36,016 bases of DNA from CAZSPT01 sp964608895. GTDB lineage: Bacteria; Patescibacteriota; Patescibacteriia; 2-01-FULL-39-33. The position numbers and the translations under genes were made by a program. Positions within the stretch are counted from its first letter, which is position 1; every line of letters begins with the position of its first letter. The DNA lies in the NCBI GenBank assembly GCA_964608895.1, contig CAZSPT010000002.1, positions 1 through 36,016 on the forward strand, written 5' to 3'. Positions 22,728 to 30,743 of this stretch are shown piece after piece. The notes below the pieces were generated by a model that was given only the letters and a program-made list of their open reading frames with translations, did not search any database and was not told where the DNA came from.

Positions 22728-24647
22728 CTATTCAATCTTATAGGGAGCGTCATAAGGAATATTGTAATAACGGAGAGCAAATTCAGCCACCTCCTTAAAA
22801 ACCGGAGCAGCCGAAGCTGAGCCGGTTTTAGCCCAGCCGGGTCGGTCAATTCTAACCAAAACAGAGATTTTCGGATCGTCAAAGGGAACAAAGCCGACAA
22901 AAGAAGTGTAGACATCATTGCTATAGCCCCGGCCGTTTTTTTTAGCGATTTGAGCGGTACCGGTCTTACCGGCAACCCGATAACCGGGAATCGCCGCCGA
23001 CTTGCCAAAGCCGTTTTTAACAACGCTAACCAACATTCCTCCGAGTATTGTCGCCGTTTTCTGACTAAAAACTTCAGTAACCTTCTCCGGACCAAATTTT
23101 TCCACTGTTCCGTCAGCCTGAACAATTTCGGAAACCAAATAAGGCTTCATTAATCGGCCTTCGTTGGCAATTGCCGAAAAAGCGGCAATCATTTGAAGCG
23201 GAGTAACTTTAATTCCCTGGCCGTAAGAAGCAGTCGCCTTGTAGATTTCTCCTCGCCTGTCAAGATTGGAAATGTCGCCGGCCACTTCAGTTTTTAAACC
23301 AACGCCGGTCAGTTGGTTAAAGTTAAATTGCTTAATATAATCAACAAAAACCTTTGGTCCGGCTTGACGCATCGCGTAAATCGCCCCGGTATTGATTGAT
23401 TTCTCCAAAACTTCAATCATTGTCTGCCGACCATAAATTTTACTTTGAAAATTTTTCAAAACATCCGGACCGATTGTCACTTGTCCGGTGTCTTGATAGC
23501 TGGTCAGAGGCTCAATTCGACCGACATCTAAAGCAATTCCCAAAGTAATCGGTTTAAAAATAGAACCCGGCTCATAAGGATCGTAAATTGCCGGATTGTT
23601 AAAAAACCTGATGTCGTCAACTTGATAATATTTGTCCGGCTGGTAATCAGGGGCGCCGCAGAGAGCCAGAATCGCCCCAGAAGATGGATCTAAAACAATC
23701 ACCACTCCCCCGGCCGCCTCAAAATAATCAACTGCTTTATAAATCGCCTGACAAGCCTTGTACTGAATTGCCCGGTCCAAGGTTAGAACCAAATCAGCAC
23801 CATCACGCTTTTCCTGGAAAGAATGGCGGCCGACAGCGATAATATTTCCCCAAATATCGGCTTCAGAATAGATTTCTCCCTGGCGACCGGCTAAAATATC
23901 GTCAAAATATCCCTCCAAACCGTATTTTCCTTGGCGATGATTGCCTTGAAAACCCCAAAAGCCGAAAAGATGGCCGCCTAAACCTTTTTCCGGATAAAAC
24001 CGCCAAGTTTCCTTTTTAAAATAAAGGCCGGAAATTTCCAAATTAGAAATAGCTTCAACTTCTTCTTCACTGAGCCGATGATAGAGCGGCTCATAAGGGT
24101 CTTCTTGGTCTAAAATTTCAGTCAACCGGGAAATTTCCTCTTTCTGCCGCTCTTGACGCCATTTTTCTCGGCGAAGTTCTTTGATTTCCCGCTGCATTTC
24201 AAGATCCATTTCTGGAGAAATATCACCGAAAAGCTCGGCCTCTTTTTCCTGGTCAATTTCCAACTCCTCGGGCAGACCGAGAATTTCAACCAATTTTTCG
24301 GCAACAGTGGCCGGCTCGGAAACTTCGGTTGGAACAGCGTAAAGCATATCAAGCTTCTGATTGGTTACCAAGGGATAAAGTTTTGGCGAACCGTCAACTT
24401 CCTCGCTAACATAAATTGAACCTCGTTCAGGGAAAAGTTTTTGATAAAGCTCATGTTGACCCATTGCTAAAGCAGAATAAAAATCGCCTTTAATAATCTG
24501 AAGTTCAAAAAGACGGCCAATAACTAAAACTGAAAAAATAATAAAAAAAACGGCTAGAAATTTAATTCTACCCTGCCCCCCGGCCCGCTTTCCCGGACTG
24601 GCCGGAAAACCGCTCCGGGAACCGGCTTGATAGCGACGCCAAGACAT
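22728..24647 (-). CDS. ftsI: Class B penicillin-binding protein (FtsI/PBP2-like transpeptidase)
   Basis: Cross-links peptidoglycan, probably at the division site. 639 aa. A cytoplasmic basic tail is followed by one membrane span (about 28-50). The dimerisation domain begins LFPERGSIYVSE and includes an acidic, Glu-rich helical insert at about 130-200. The transpeptidase motifs are intact: SIFK at 362-365 (EPGSIFKPITLGIALD), SIN at 417-419 and KTGT at 561-564 (VAGKTGTAQIAKK). Position directly after ftsL-like in the mraZ cluster points to the division PBP. The stop lies 66 bases before the likely murF ATG. Confidence 0.95.
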   Translation of the reverse strand: MSWRRYQAGSRSGFPASPGKRAGGQGRIKFLAVFFIIFSVLVIGRLFELQIIKGDFYSALAMGQHELYQKLFPERGSIYVSEEVDGSPKLYPLVTNQKLDMLYAVPTEVSEPATVAEKLVEILGLPEELEIDQEKEAELFGDISPEMDLEMQREIKELRREKWRQERQKEEISRLTEILDQEDPYEPLYHRLSEEEVEAISNLEISGLYFKKETWRFYPEKGLGGHLFGFWGFQGNHRQGKYGLEGYFDDILAGRQGEIYSEADIWGNIIAVGRHSFQEKRDGADLVLTLDRAIQYKACQAIYKAVDYFEAAGGVVIVLDPSSGAILALCGAPDYQPDKYYQVDDIRFFNNPAIYDPYEPGSIFKPITLGIALDVGRIEPLTSYQDTGQVTIGPDVLKNFQSKIYGRQTMIEVLEKSINTGAIYAMRQAGPKVFVDYIKQFNFNQLTGVGLKTEVAGDISNLDRRGEIYKATASYGQGIKVTPLQMIAAFSAIANEGRLMKPYLVSEIVQADGTVEKFGPEKVTEVFSQKTATILGGMLVSVVKNGFGKSAAIPGYRVAGKTGTAQIAKKNGRGYSNDVYTSFVGFVPFDDPKISVLVRIDRPGWAKTGSASAAPVFKEVAEFALRYYNIPYDAPYKIE

Positions 24648-24659
24648 AACTGATTTTAT

Positions 24660-25031
24660 TTACTTCCGAACAACCGCCGAACCAACCGGAGTAATCATCT
24701 CAACTTTGTCAACCGCGACTAAATTCAATTGTTCGGCCCGGTCAATCATTTTCGCCATTGAGCGGGCTTCAATGTATTCCAAATTCAATTTTTCATTCTT
24801 GGTTTTTAATTCTTCAAGCCGAGACTCCAGCTCTTTGATTTGATAACCTTGAGTGGCGGTTGAATTTATCTGAAAAAGATAGCCAAGACCAACTAAAAAG
24901 GTCAAACCAACCGCCAAAACGGTTATCTTTCGGGGACTGACCAAGCCGGAAATTTTCTGAAAAATCTTTTTTTTCCGATTTAATTCCGGAAAATGGTGAT
25001 TGGTTTTTTCAATTTTTTGGAATCGGCCCAT
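24660..25031 (-). CDS. ftsL: FtsL/DivIC-like division protein
   Basis: 123 aa from ATG 25029-25031; an upstream open extension overlaps the rsmH end region and is not used. A basic cytoplasmic N-terminus (ELNRKKKIFQKISGLVSPRK) is followed by one membrane span (ITVLAVGLTFLVGLGYLF). An external leucine coiled coil comes next (IKELESRLEELKTKNEKLNL) and then ARSMAKMIDRAEQLNLVAVD. This topology and the position between rsmH and the PBP identify the FtsL role: with FtsB and FtsQ it activates septal wall synthesis. Sequence is poorly conserved in this family, so the call rests on topology and context. Confidence 0.85.
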   Translation of the reverse strand: MGRFQKIEKTNHHFPELNRKKKIFQKISGLVSPRKITVLAVGLTFLVGLGYLFQINSTATQGYQIKELESRLEELKTKNEKLNLEYIEARSMAKMIDRAEQLNLVAVDKVEMITPVGSAVVRK

Positions 25032-25065
25032 GATTATTTGATTATTATTACTGTTATTAGACAGC

Positions 25066-25965
25066 TTAAGCTGATTTTTCAGCCACCCGCAGTTTGGCAC
25101 TCCGACTGGCCGAATTACTCGCCCGTTCTTCCAAAGAAGGCTGAAGCGGCTTTTTGGTCAAAATTTTCAAATTTGGCGGTTCAAATTTCGCCTGCTGGCG
25201 AAAAAAATTCTTGACCAGACGGTCCTCTCCGGAATGAAACGAAATAACCGCCAGCCGTCCGCCAGGCTCCAAAATTTCAAGAGCTCCGGGAAGAGCGGCC
25301 GCCAAATTATTTAATTCATCATTAACCGCCAATCGAAGGGCTTGAAAAACTCTGGTTGCTGGATGGCGGCGGGATTTTTTCTTGAATCGCCGGCGATAAA
25401 TGGTTGAGACAAGCTGGACAAGCATATCAGCCGTCTCAATCGATTGGCCTTGACGCCGAATCGCGATAATTTTCTTGGCAATCGGACGAGCCAAAGGCTC
25501 TTCGCCGTATTTTTCCAATATTTCAATTAATTGCTCTTGGGAATAACTTTTTAAAATATCCGCTCCGGTAAGTTCTTGTTTTTCAGGGTTGTATCTTAAA
25601 TCCAAAAATTCCGAACCCTGGAAACTAAACCCCCGATTTCCTTGAACGAGCTGATCTGAGGAGAGGCCAAGGTCTAATAAAACACCAAAAAATTTATCAA
25701 TTCCGCAATCATCTGCTATTTTTAATAAATTCTTGTAATTGTCGTTAACCAGAATTAAATTTTTTCCAACTGTTTTTCGCTTTAATCGGGCAATCGCTTT
25801 AGGATCCCGGTCAATCGCCAAAACTTGACCGTCCGGCCGAACCCTTTTTTCCAAGGCAAGGGCATGGCCGCCGCCGCCGGCGGTGCAGTCAAGAAAATTC
25901 TGACCGGTTCGAGGTCGGAAATATTCTAACACCTCATTGAGCATTACCGGCTTATGGACGGTCAT
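25066..25965 (-). CDS. rsmH: 16S rRNA (cytosine-1402-N4) methyltransferase
   Basis: SAM-dependent methylase (MraW) of the ribosomal P site. 299 aa. The start is typical: HKPVMLNEVLEYFRPRTGQN, then FLDCTAGGGGHALALEKR, the SAM motif. Other family landmarks are VLLDLGLSSDQLVQGNRGFS, the insert domain (ADILKSYSQEQLIEILEKYG), ATRVFQALRLAVNDELNNL and GGRLAVISFHSGEDRLVKNF. Second gene of the mraZ cluster, 22 bases after mraZ. Confidence 0.96.
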   Translation of the reverse strand: MTVHKPVMLNEVLEYFRPRTGQNFLDCTAGGGGHALALEKRVRPDGQVLAIDRDPKAIARLKRKTVGKNLILVNDNYKNLLKIADDCGIDKFFGVLLDLGLSSDQLVQGNRGFSFQGSEFLDLRYNPEKQELTGADILKSYSQEQLIEILEKYGEEPLARPIAKKIIAIRRQGQSIETADMLVQLVSTIYRRRFKKKSRRHPATRVFQALRLAVNDELNNLAAALPGALEILEPGGRLAVISFHSGEDRLVKNFFRQQAKFEPPNLKILTKKPLQPSLEERASNSASRSAKLRVAEKSA

Positions 25966-25987
25966 AAAAATTAATTATTAAGAGCCG

Positions 25988-26416
25988 CTAAACTCCCAAA
26001 TCATTTAAAGCTTCGGCAATTTCATTAGAATTCTTTTCAGTCTTGGCTTTATAATTATTCCACTTGGTTTCATCCCAGATTTCCAGCCGGTTATAGAGGC
26101 CGGCGACAATTATTTTTTTCTTCAAACCGGCGAATTTCCGAAGATACTCCGGCAAGATAATTCTCCCCTGCCTATCTACCTCAACATCCATTGCTCCGGC
26201 AAGCATCAACCGGGAAAAAGCCCGGGTATTTGCCTGGCTGATAGGCAGAGCCGCCAATTTTTCGGCCAGCTCGTCCCATTCTTTTTTAGGATACAAAAAA
26301 AGACAGTCGTCTAAGCCTTTGGTAACCACCGCCTTTTTTAGTTGATGACGAAATTTTGCCGGAACCGCCAACCGACCCTTAGAGTCAACATTATGTGAAT
26401 ACTGGCCAACAAACAT
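25988..26416 (-). CDS. mraZ: Transcriptional regulator MraZ
   Basis: 142 aa with two SpoVT/AbrB-like beta domains. The first is FVGQYSHNVDSKGRLAVPAK; the second is AMDVEVDRQGRIILPEYLRK. MraZ forms ring-shaped oligomers and binds short direct repeats upstream of its own operon. Such repeats are present at 26453-26492. It is the first gene of the division and cell-wall cluster, as in most bacteria. Start ATG 26414-26416; no clear Shine-Dalgarno in the A/T-rich leader. Confidence 0.96.
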   Translation of the reverse strand: MFVGQYSHNVDSKGRLAVPAKFRHQLKKAVVTKGLDDCLFLYPKKEWDELAEKLAALPISQANTRAFSRLMLAGAMDVEVDRQGRIILPEYLRKFAGLKKKIIVAGLYNRLEIWDETKWNNYKAKTEKNSNEIAEALNDLGV

Positions 26417-26452
26417 TTTTATTTAACTTTTAATTATTGTTTTTAATTAAGT

Positions 26453-26492
26453 TATCCACTCTGATCACAGTTTATCCCCACTTATCCCCACT
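26453..26492 (-). promoter_or_regulatory. MraZ operator repeats
   Basis: On the minus strand AGTGGGGATA is repeated twice in tandem (26483-26492, 26473-26482), a degenerate 10-base unit follows (26463-26472), and AGTGGATA ends the array (26453-26460). The 10-bp phasing and G-rich core match MraZ boxes, placed just downstream of the promoter. Confidence 0.8.
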
Positions 26493-26510
26493 GCTCACCT
26501 TCATATCCTT

Positions 26511-26539
26511 ATTATACACCACTTTAAGGAAAAAATCAA
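26511..26539 (-). promoter_or_regulatory. mraZ operon promoter
   Basis: Minus-strand TTGATT (26534-26539), 17-base spacer and perfect TATAAT (26511-26516). The MraZ boxes begin about 20 bases downstream. Confidence 0.82.
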
Positions 26540-26553
26540 CATTCCTCAAAACA

Positions 26554-26590
26554 GCCAAAAAAAACAAAAAAACAACCGATTAAGGCTGTT
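26554..26590 (-). terminator. Terminator after the TsaB-like gene
   Basis: Stem AACAGCC/GGTTGTT (one G-T pair) with loop TTAATC (26571-26590), followed on the minus strand by TTTTTGTTTTTTTT. It separates the upstream operon from the mraZ promoter. Confidence 0.8.
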
Positions 26591-26628
26591 TTCTTCTTAA
26601 AAGGGGATAAATTGAGGATAATTAAAAA

Positions 26629-27012
26629 TCAGCAATATTTAGGAAGAATAATCTGATTCGGGGGAACTTTTGCCGGCTTTAACCGCTGAAGAGCCAAAAC
26701 AATCAACTCGGCCGGAGTTTGAAATTCTTTAATAGAAATTTCCGCCACCGGAATTTTAAGACTATAGCCGAGGGCGTTGGCCACCGCCGCTCCAACCCGA
26801 AGAGAGCTAAAACTATCCCCCGGCCCGGAAACCGCCGCCACCCCTTGAAACTTAACCAGGGTTAAATTCCTCCGAGCTAAAAAATCTTTAAGCGCGATTA
26901 AAAATTTTTCCGAACCAGAAATATTCCGGCGGCTGAAAAAAAATCCTTCCGGCGATTCCCCGGCCAAAAAAGCCGGCTGATTTTTTTTAACAGTGTTAAT
27001 GACAAGAATCAT
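26629..27012 (-). CDS. tsaB: TsaB-like protein (short form), t6A tRNA modification
   Basis: TsaB is the non-catalytic partner of TsaD in making N6-threonylcarbamoyladenosine in tRNAs. This protein is 127 aa, about half the usual length. It keeps the N-terminal ASKHA domain: MILVINTVKKNQPAFLAGES, and the hallmark AVSGPGDSFSSLRVGAAVAN followed by ALGYSLKIPVAE (family GPGSFTGLRVG). The extra Asp in GPGDSFSS is unusual. The second domain seems missing, ending PPNQIILPKYC. It begins 3 bases after the stop of the winged-helix gene. Reduced TsaB proteins are, from memory, common in CPR genomes. Confidence 0.8.
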   Translation of the reverse strand: MILVINTVKKNQPAFLAGESPEGFFFSRRNISGSEKFLIALKDFLARRNLTLVKFQGVAAVSGPGDSFSSLRVGAAVANALGYSLKIPVAEISIKEFQTPAELIVLALQRLKPAKVPPNQIILPKYC

Positions 27013-27015
27013 AAT

Positions 27016-27624
27016 TCAGCTTTTAAATCGGGCGGTTATTTTGTCAATGACAATTAAATTTTTTCCTTCCAAAAGATCATAAAGAAAACGGTCGGCAACA
27101 TTCTGACGGTAGTTAAAATCCTCCCGGGACATCACCGCGTAATTAATCGCCTGACCAAGCTCCTTTTCAAATCCCCGAATCAGCCGAAGCAGTTGAGAAC
27201 GGTTGATCCGGCCGACGATTAAAAGATCGGCCGGGGCTTCCCGCCGCCCGACAAAAACACCCGAAAGAAGAAAAAAATTCACATTGCCGAGCCGCCGAAC
27301 CCGTTCGGCCAACGAGCTTTCCAGAATCAACTGAGCTTTAATTAGTAAAGCCCTAAGTTCCTCGGCGAAAATAAAACCGGAATTAAGCTTATAGTATCTT
27401 TTATTGTCTTTGAGTTTTTTTCCAGCCTCCCGCTCAAGGTCTTTTTTAGTATAGGATCTAATAATTCCAATCTTCTCCAAATTATTCAACTCCCGCCGAA
27501 CCGAATTAAGATGGGAGTTCAGCCGCCGACTCAATTCCCGGACATAAAAAAAACGCTCTGGATTGTTTAAAAACAATCTTAAAAGAGCGACTCGGCATTT
27601 TGAACCAAAAAGTTGTTCAAGCAT
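27016..27624 (-). CDS. Winged-helix regulator with nucleotidyltransferase-like domain
   Basis: 202 aa from ATG 27622-27624; the frame extends 14 codons upstream without support. The N-terminal winged helix (about 1-75) reads EQLFGSKCRVALLRLFLNN, then FYVRELSRRLNSHLNSVRRE and LNNLEKIGIIRSY. The C-terminal half resembles a MNT/nucleotidyltransferase fold (SGVFVGRREAPADLLIVGRI, then FEKELGQAINYAVMSREDFN) but lacks the full GSxxxG...DxD catalytic set, so it is probably inactive. This domain pair is found widely in CPR and archaea as an uncharacterised regulator. It is divergent from the 762-aa gene, so it may control it; this is inference. Confidence 0.8.
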   Translation of the reverse strand: MLEQLFGSKCRVALLRLFLNNPERFFYVRELSRRLNSHLNSVRRELNNLEKIGIIRSYTKKDLEREAGKKLKDNKRYYKLNSGFIFAEELRALLIKAQLILESSLAERVRRLGNVNFFLLSGVFVGRREAPADLLIVGRINRSQLLRLIRGFEKELGQAINYAVMSREDFNYRQNVADRFLYDLLEGKNLIVIDKITARFKS

Positions 27625-27655
27625 ATAAAAAAAAATAATATTGTTGGGAAAAAGT

Positions 27656-27685
27656 TTGCTTTTCAATTTTGTTCTATTGTATAAT
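27656..27685 (+). promoter_or_regulatory. Promoter of the 762-aa gene
   Basis: TTGCTT (27656-27661), 18-base spacer and perfect TATAAT (27680-27685), 32 bases before ATG 27718. The divergent winged-helix gene starts at 27624. Confidence 0.65.
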
Positions 27686-27717
27686 ATAGAATATTAAATG
27701 TAAAGCCGACCAAATTT

Positions 27718-30006
27718 ATGGATGATTTTTCCTTAAAAATGGGAAAATTAATCTTGGAAGCCGAGAATGACCGGATTTCCGGCGATGCTTTTATCGCCCA
27801 ACCGGAAAAAGAACTGGCCGAAAAATTAGGAGTGATTTTCGGAATTGTTGAATTGATTGAACAGCCCGACTATTTTACTGATCGCTTTTTTGGCGTCATT
27901 GACGACTTAAAAACCGAATATTATCTTCCGCCGCTGGAAACTGAATATGGCTTGGAAAAAAGGCTTGAAGAGTGTTTTCAACGGGCTAATCGCCGAATCG
28001 CCAAAGCTTTGAATGAATCAGTTGAAAGAATCAACCCCCGGAATATCAATGTTGTTGTCGGCCTGGTTCAGCGGAATAAAATCCATCTCGGCCAAATCGG
28101 AAAAATCCCTTCGCTGGCCTTTCACCAAAAAAAGAAATACGATTACGCGATCGTTGATATTTTTGAAGCCGCCGGCGAGAAAAAAGAAAAACTCAACCCG
28201 GAAAAAATGTTTTCCAATATTGTCAGCGGCGCCCTCACCGCCAAAGACGATCTGCTCTTTCTTAACGAAGCGGTTCTTAAATATCTTTCCCAGAATAATC
28301 TTTTGGAAATTCTTTCAGAAAACACTCCGGCTTCGGCCGCCCGGGAAATCCAGGAAGAACTCAAAAAAAACAACGATAATTTTTATTTAATCATTGGTCA
28401 GCCGGAGGAATTTCAACCGATCCCGGCTGAAAAAAGTTCGCCTCTCCGTCGAGAAGGCCATCCCAAAAATTCCTTAAACGAATTAATTACCACCCAGGAA
28501 AAAACCGAACAGTATCTCACCCCCTCCCTAAAGCCAAACTGGAAAAAAATAATTATTCTTATTTTTCTCGGTTTTAAAAAAATAATCAGACTGGTCGGAA
28601 CCGGCTTAAAAATTCTAATTGAAAAAACAGCAGACGGACTGGCCCGGCTCGGGCCTTGGCTGAAAAAAAATATTCCACGGTTTATTCAAACAGGCGGACG
28701 GGCCGGTCGAGAGCTGTCCGGCGATCCCAAAAATTTTTTGAAAAACACCAGCCAGCAATTCCGGACAGCCGCAAAAAAAATCGGCCGCCGAACAATTGAA
28801 TTTGATCAAAGCCGCTATCAAAAGATAATTACCGACCAATCAACTTCCTCGGGAAATCTTGGAAAAATCAGCGACTGGCTTAACCGCCAAATCGCCAAAT
28901 TCCTTTCCTTAAACCGCTTCCAACAAATTTTAATAATAATCGCCGCCTTGGGAATCTTCGGCTTCAGCCAGAGCGTTGTCTGGCAGGGACGTCACGCCGA
29001 TTTCGGTCAAAAAAAGGAAATTACTGAAATTATCCAGGAAATTAAAGAAAAAATAAACACCGCCGAAGCCCAAAATATTTTTAATGACGAAGCCGGAGCG
29101 GAAAAATCCCTGGCCGAAGCCCGGGCCCTACTCGCTGAAATTCCCGAACAGAAAAAATACCGAGACCAGCGGGAAATGATCCATAATCAAATCAACCAAC
29201 TTGAAGAAGCTCTTAAAAAAATCAGCTACCTTGAAAATCCTGAATTGGTCGCCGATCTCAATCAGCGGGACAGTCAAGCGGTCAGCGCCGGCCTTGTTAA
29301 AGCCGGCAACCGATTATTCGTTTTTAACAATCATAATCAAATTCTTTATCAAATAAATCTGGCTCAAGGCGGACTGGAGGCCAGACAGCTTCCAGAAAAT
29401 CTTTCTCAAATTGAAAAAATCAGTGCGATTAACGAAGAAACAATTATTCTCTTAAACAATGGCCGGGAGTTCTACCGCTACCGCCTGAAAGAAAATACTG
29501 CTGAAAAAATTCTTAATTTGGAAGAATCAATCGCCGATTTTGATCTTTATCAAGAAAAAATTTACACTTTGCGACCCGACCAGAACCAAATTTATAAACA
29601 TCTCAAAACTTCAACCGGCTACAATAGCGGCCAACCATGGATTCAAGACGGCTCAAACATCAGTCAAATGGGAATAATCGCCATTGACGGAGGAATATAT
29701 CTCGCCGGAAAAAACGGAACAATTAATTATTTTATGGCCGGCCGGAGCCAAGAAGCAGATTTTTCCGAAATTGCTCCTCTAATTAAACAACCCGACCAGC
29801 TCTTCAGTCGGCTGGAATCAAAATATCTTTACCTCCTTGACCGGGCAAACCAGCGAGTAGTGATTTTTAATAAAAACGGCAATCTAAAAATTCAATACAG
29901 CTCCAAAAAATTCAATCGCCTGAAGGCAATGGCAGTCGCCGAATCGGAAAAGAAAATCTATCTCCTTTCAGACAACAAAATCTACTCAATTCCGATAAAT
30001 TTCTAA
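27718..30006 (+). CDS. Multidomain membrane protein: phosphatase-like, membrane span, coiled coil, propeller-like
   Basis: 762 aa. Residues 1-230 resemble a PP2C-type phosphatase fold in pattern: acidic GDAFIAQPEKELAEKLGVIF, then VVVGLVQRNKIHLGQIGKIP and FSNIVSGALTAKDDLLFLNE. The Asp residues that hold the metals in active PP2C are not clearly retained, so it may be inactive. A low-complexity basic linker (250-400) follows. A membrane span at about 402-422 (FQQILIIIAALGIFGFSQSV) leads to a coiled coil (430-505) and a C-terminal repeat region (505-762) of beta-strand pairs such as NRLFVFNNHNQILYQINLAQ, likely a propeller outside the cell. I do not know its function. The topology resembles a transmembrane sensor with a cytoplasmic regulatory domain. 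Confidence 0.75.
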   Translation: MDDFSLKMGKLILEAENDRISGDAFIAQPEKELAEKLGVIFGIVELIEQPDYFTDRFFGVIDDLKTEYYLPPLETEYGLEKRLEECFQRANRRIAKALNESVERINPRNINVVVGLVQRNKIHLGQIGKIPSLAFHQKKKYDYAIVDIFEAAGEKKEKLNPEKMFSNIVSGALTAKDDLLFLNEAVLKYLSQNNLLEILSENTPASAAREIQEELKKNNDNFYLIIGQPEEFQPIPAEKSSPLRREGHPKNSLNELITTQEKTEQYLTPSLKPNWKKIIILIFLGFKKIIRLVGTGLKILIEKTADGLARLGPWLKKNIPRFIQTGGRAGRELSGDPKNFLKNTSQQFRTAAKKIGRRTIEFDQSRYQKIITDQSTSSGNLGKISDWLNRQIAKFLSLNRFQQILIIIAALGIFGFSQSVVWQGRHADFGQKKEITEIIQEIKEKINTAEAQNIFNDEAGAEKSLAEARALLAEIPEQKKYRDQREMIHNQINQLEEALKKISYLENPELVADLNQRDSQAVSAGLVKAGNRLFVFNNHNQILYQINLAQGGLEARQLPENLSQIEKISAINEETIILLNNGREFYRYRLKENTAEKILNLEESIADFDLYQEKIYTLRPDQNQIYKHLKTSTGYNSGQPWIQDGSNISQMGIIAIDGGIYLAGKNGTINYFMAGRSQEADFSEIAPLIKQPDQLFSRLESKYLYLLDRANQRVVIFNKNGNLKIQYSSKKFNRLKAMAVAESEKKIYLLSDNKIYSIPINF

Positions 30007-30055
30007 GAAAAATAAGACATAAAAAATAAAAGCCGTAAAAATAAAATTAAATGGC

Positions 30056-30091
30056 AATAAAAAATCAAGCTCCCTGAAGGGAGCTTGATTT
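30056..30091 (-). terminator. Convergent terminator of rplJ-rplL and the 762-aa gene
   Basis: The 13-bp stem AAATCAAGCTCCC/GGGAGCTTGATTT with a 4-base loop (30062-30091). On the minus strand it runs into TTTTTTATTG, so it ends rplL; on the plus strand it may also stop the 762-aa gene. Confidence 0.85.
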
Positions 30092-30142
30092 AACGCCTAT
30101 TCAATTGTCTCAAAAAAACCTAAATTATCTAAAACAATTTTT

Positions 30143-30152
30143 NNNNNNNNNN
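30143..30152. other. Assembly gap (10 N) at the 3' end of rplL
   Basis: Ten N bases follow ...AGATVN-TT. L7/L12 proteins usually end within one or two residues of this point, so the stop codon is probably in the gap. Confidence 0.9.
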
Positions 30153-30712
30153 AAATTAACTGTCGCGCCGGCTTCTTCCAAAGTCTTCTTGGCTTCCTCA
30201 GCTTCTTCTTTTTTAACCTGCTCTTTAATCACTTTCGGAGCGCCGTCAACTAAATCTTTGGACTCCTTTAGGCCAAGGTCAATTAAGGTTCGGACCGCTT
30301 TAATGACGGCGATTTTATTATCGCCAGCCGCGGCTAATTCAACATCAAAAACGCTTTTTTCTTCGGCGGCTTCTTCGCCTCCGGCCGGCTGGCCGACGGC
30401 GGCGGCTGCCGGAACAGCGGCGGAAACACCGAATTTTTCTTCTAAAATCTTAACCAACTCGGCCAAATCTTTAACACTCATTTGTTCAATTTGGTCAACC
30501 AAACTTTGAAACTTTTCCGGCACAATTACTTCTTTTTCAGTTTCTTTAGTTTTTGATTCTTCAGTTTTGACTTCTTCCGGCTGGCCTTCGGCCGGTTTTT
30601 GATCTTTAACGGGATTTTCAGCCGGCTGTTCTTGATTTTTTTCTTCGGTTTGTTTTTCTTCGGTTTGTTTTTCTTTAGTTTGTTTTTCTTCGGTTTGTTT
30701 TTCTTCAGTCAT
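30143..30712 (-). CDS. rplL: 50S ribosomal protein L7/L12 with repeat-rich N-terminal extension
   Basis: Stalk protein that recruits translation GTPases. 186 residues are visible, about 65 more than usual. The extra N-terminus (1-62) is charged and built from TEEKQ units followed by a Pro/Glu-rich part. The normal protein begins near residue 66: FQSLVDQIEQMSVKDLAELV for dimerisation, then LVKILEEKFGVSAA, an Ala/Gly hinge, and the C-terminal domain (FDVELAAAGDNKIAVIKAVR, then LGLKESKDLVDGAPKVIKE) that touches the factors. An N gap removes the last one or two residues and the stop. The extension has a good start (ATG 30710-30712) and no better internal ATG, so I take it as real. Confidence 0.93.
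30641..30712 (-). repeat. 15-bp tandem repeat at the start of rplL
   Basis: Four complete copies of a 15-base unit, one with two base changes, plus a partial copy, encoding (TEEKQ)n. Exact frame-preserving repeats of this kind change copy number easily. Confidence 0.88.
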
Positions 30713-30743
30713 AATTTTAAAATTATTTCTAAATATTTATTAT

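Noticed and set aside
28143..28373. 76-aa minus-strand frame
   Set aside because: Antisense shadow inside the 762-aa gene.
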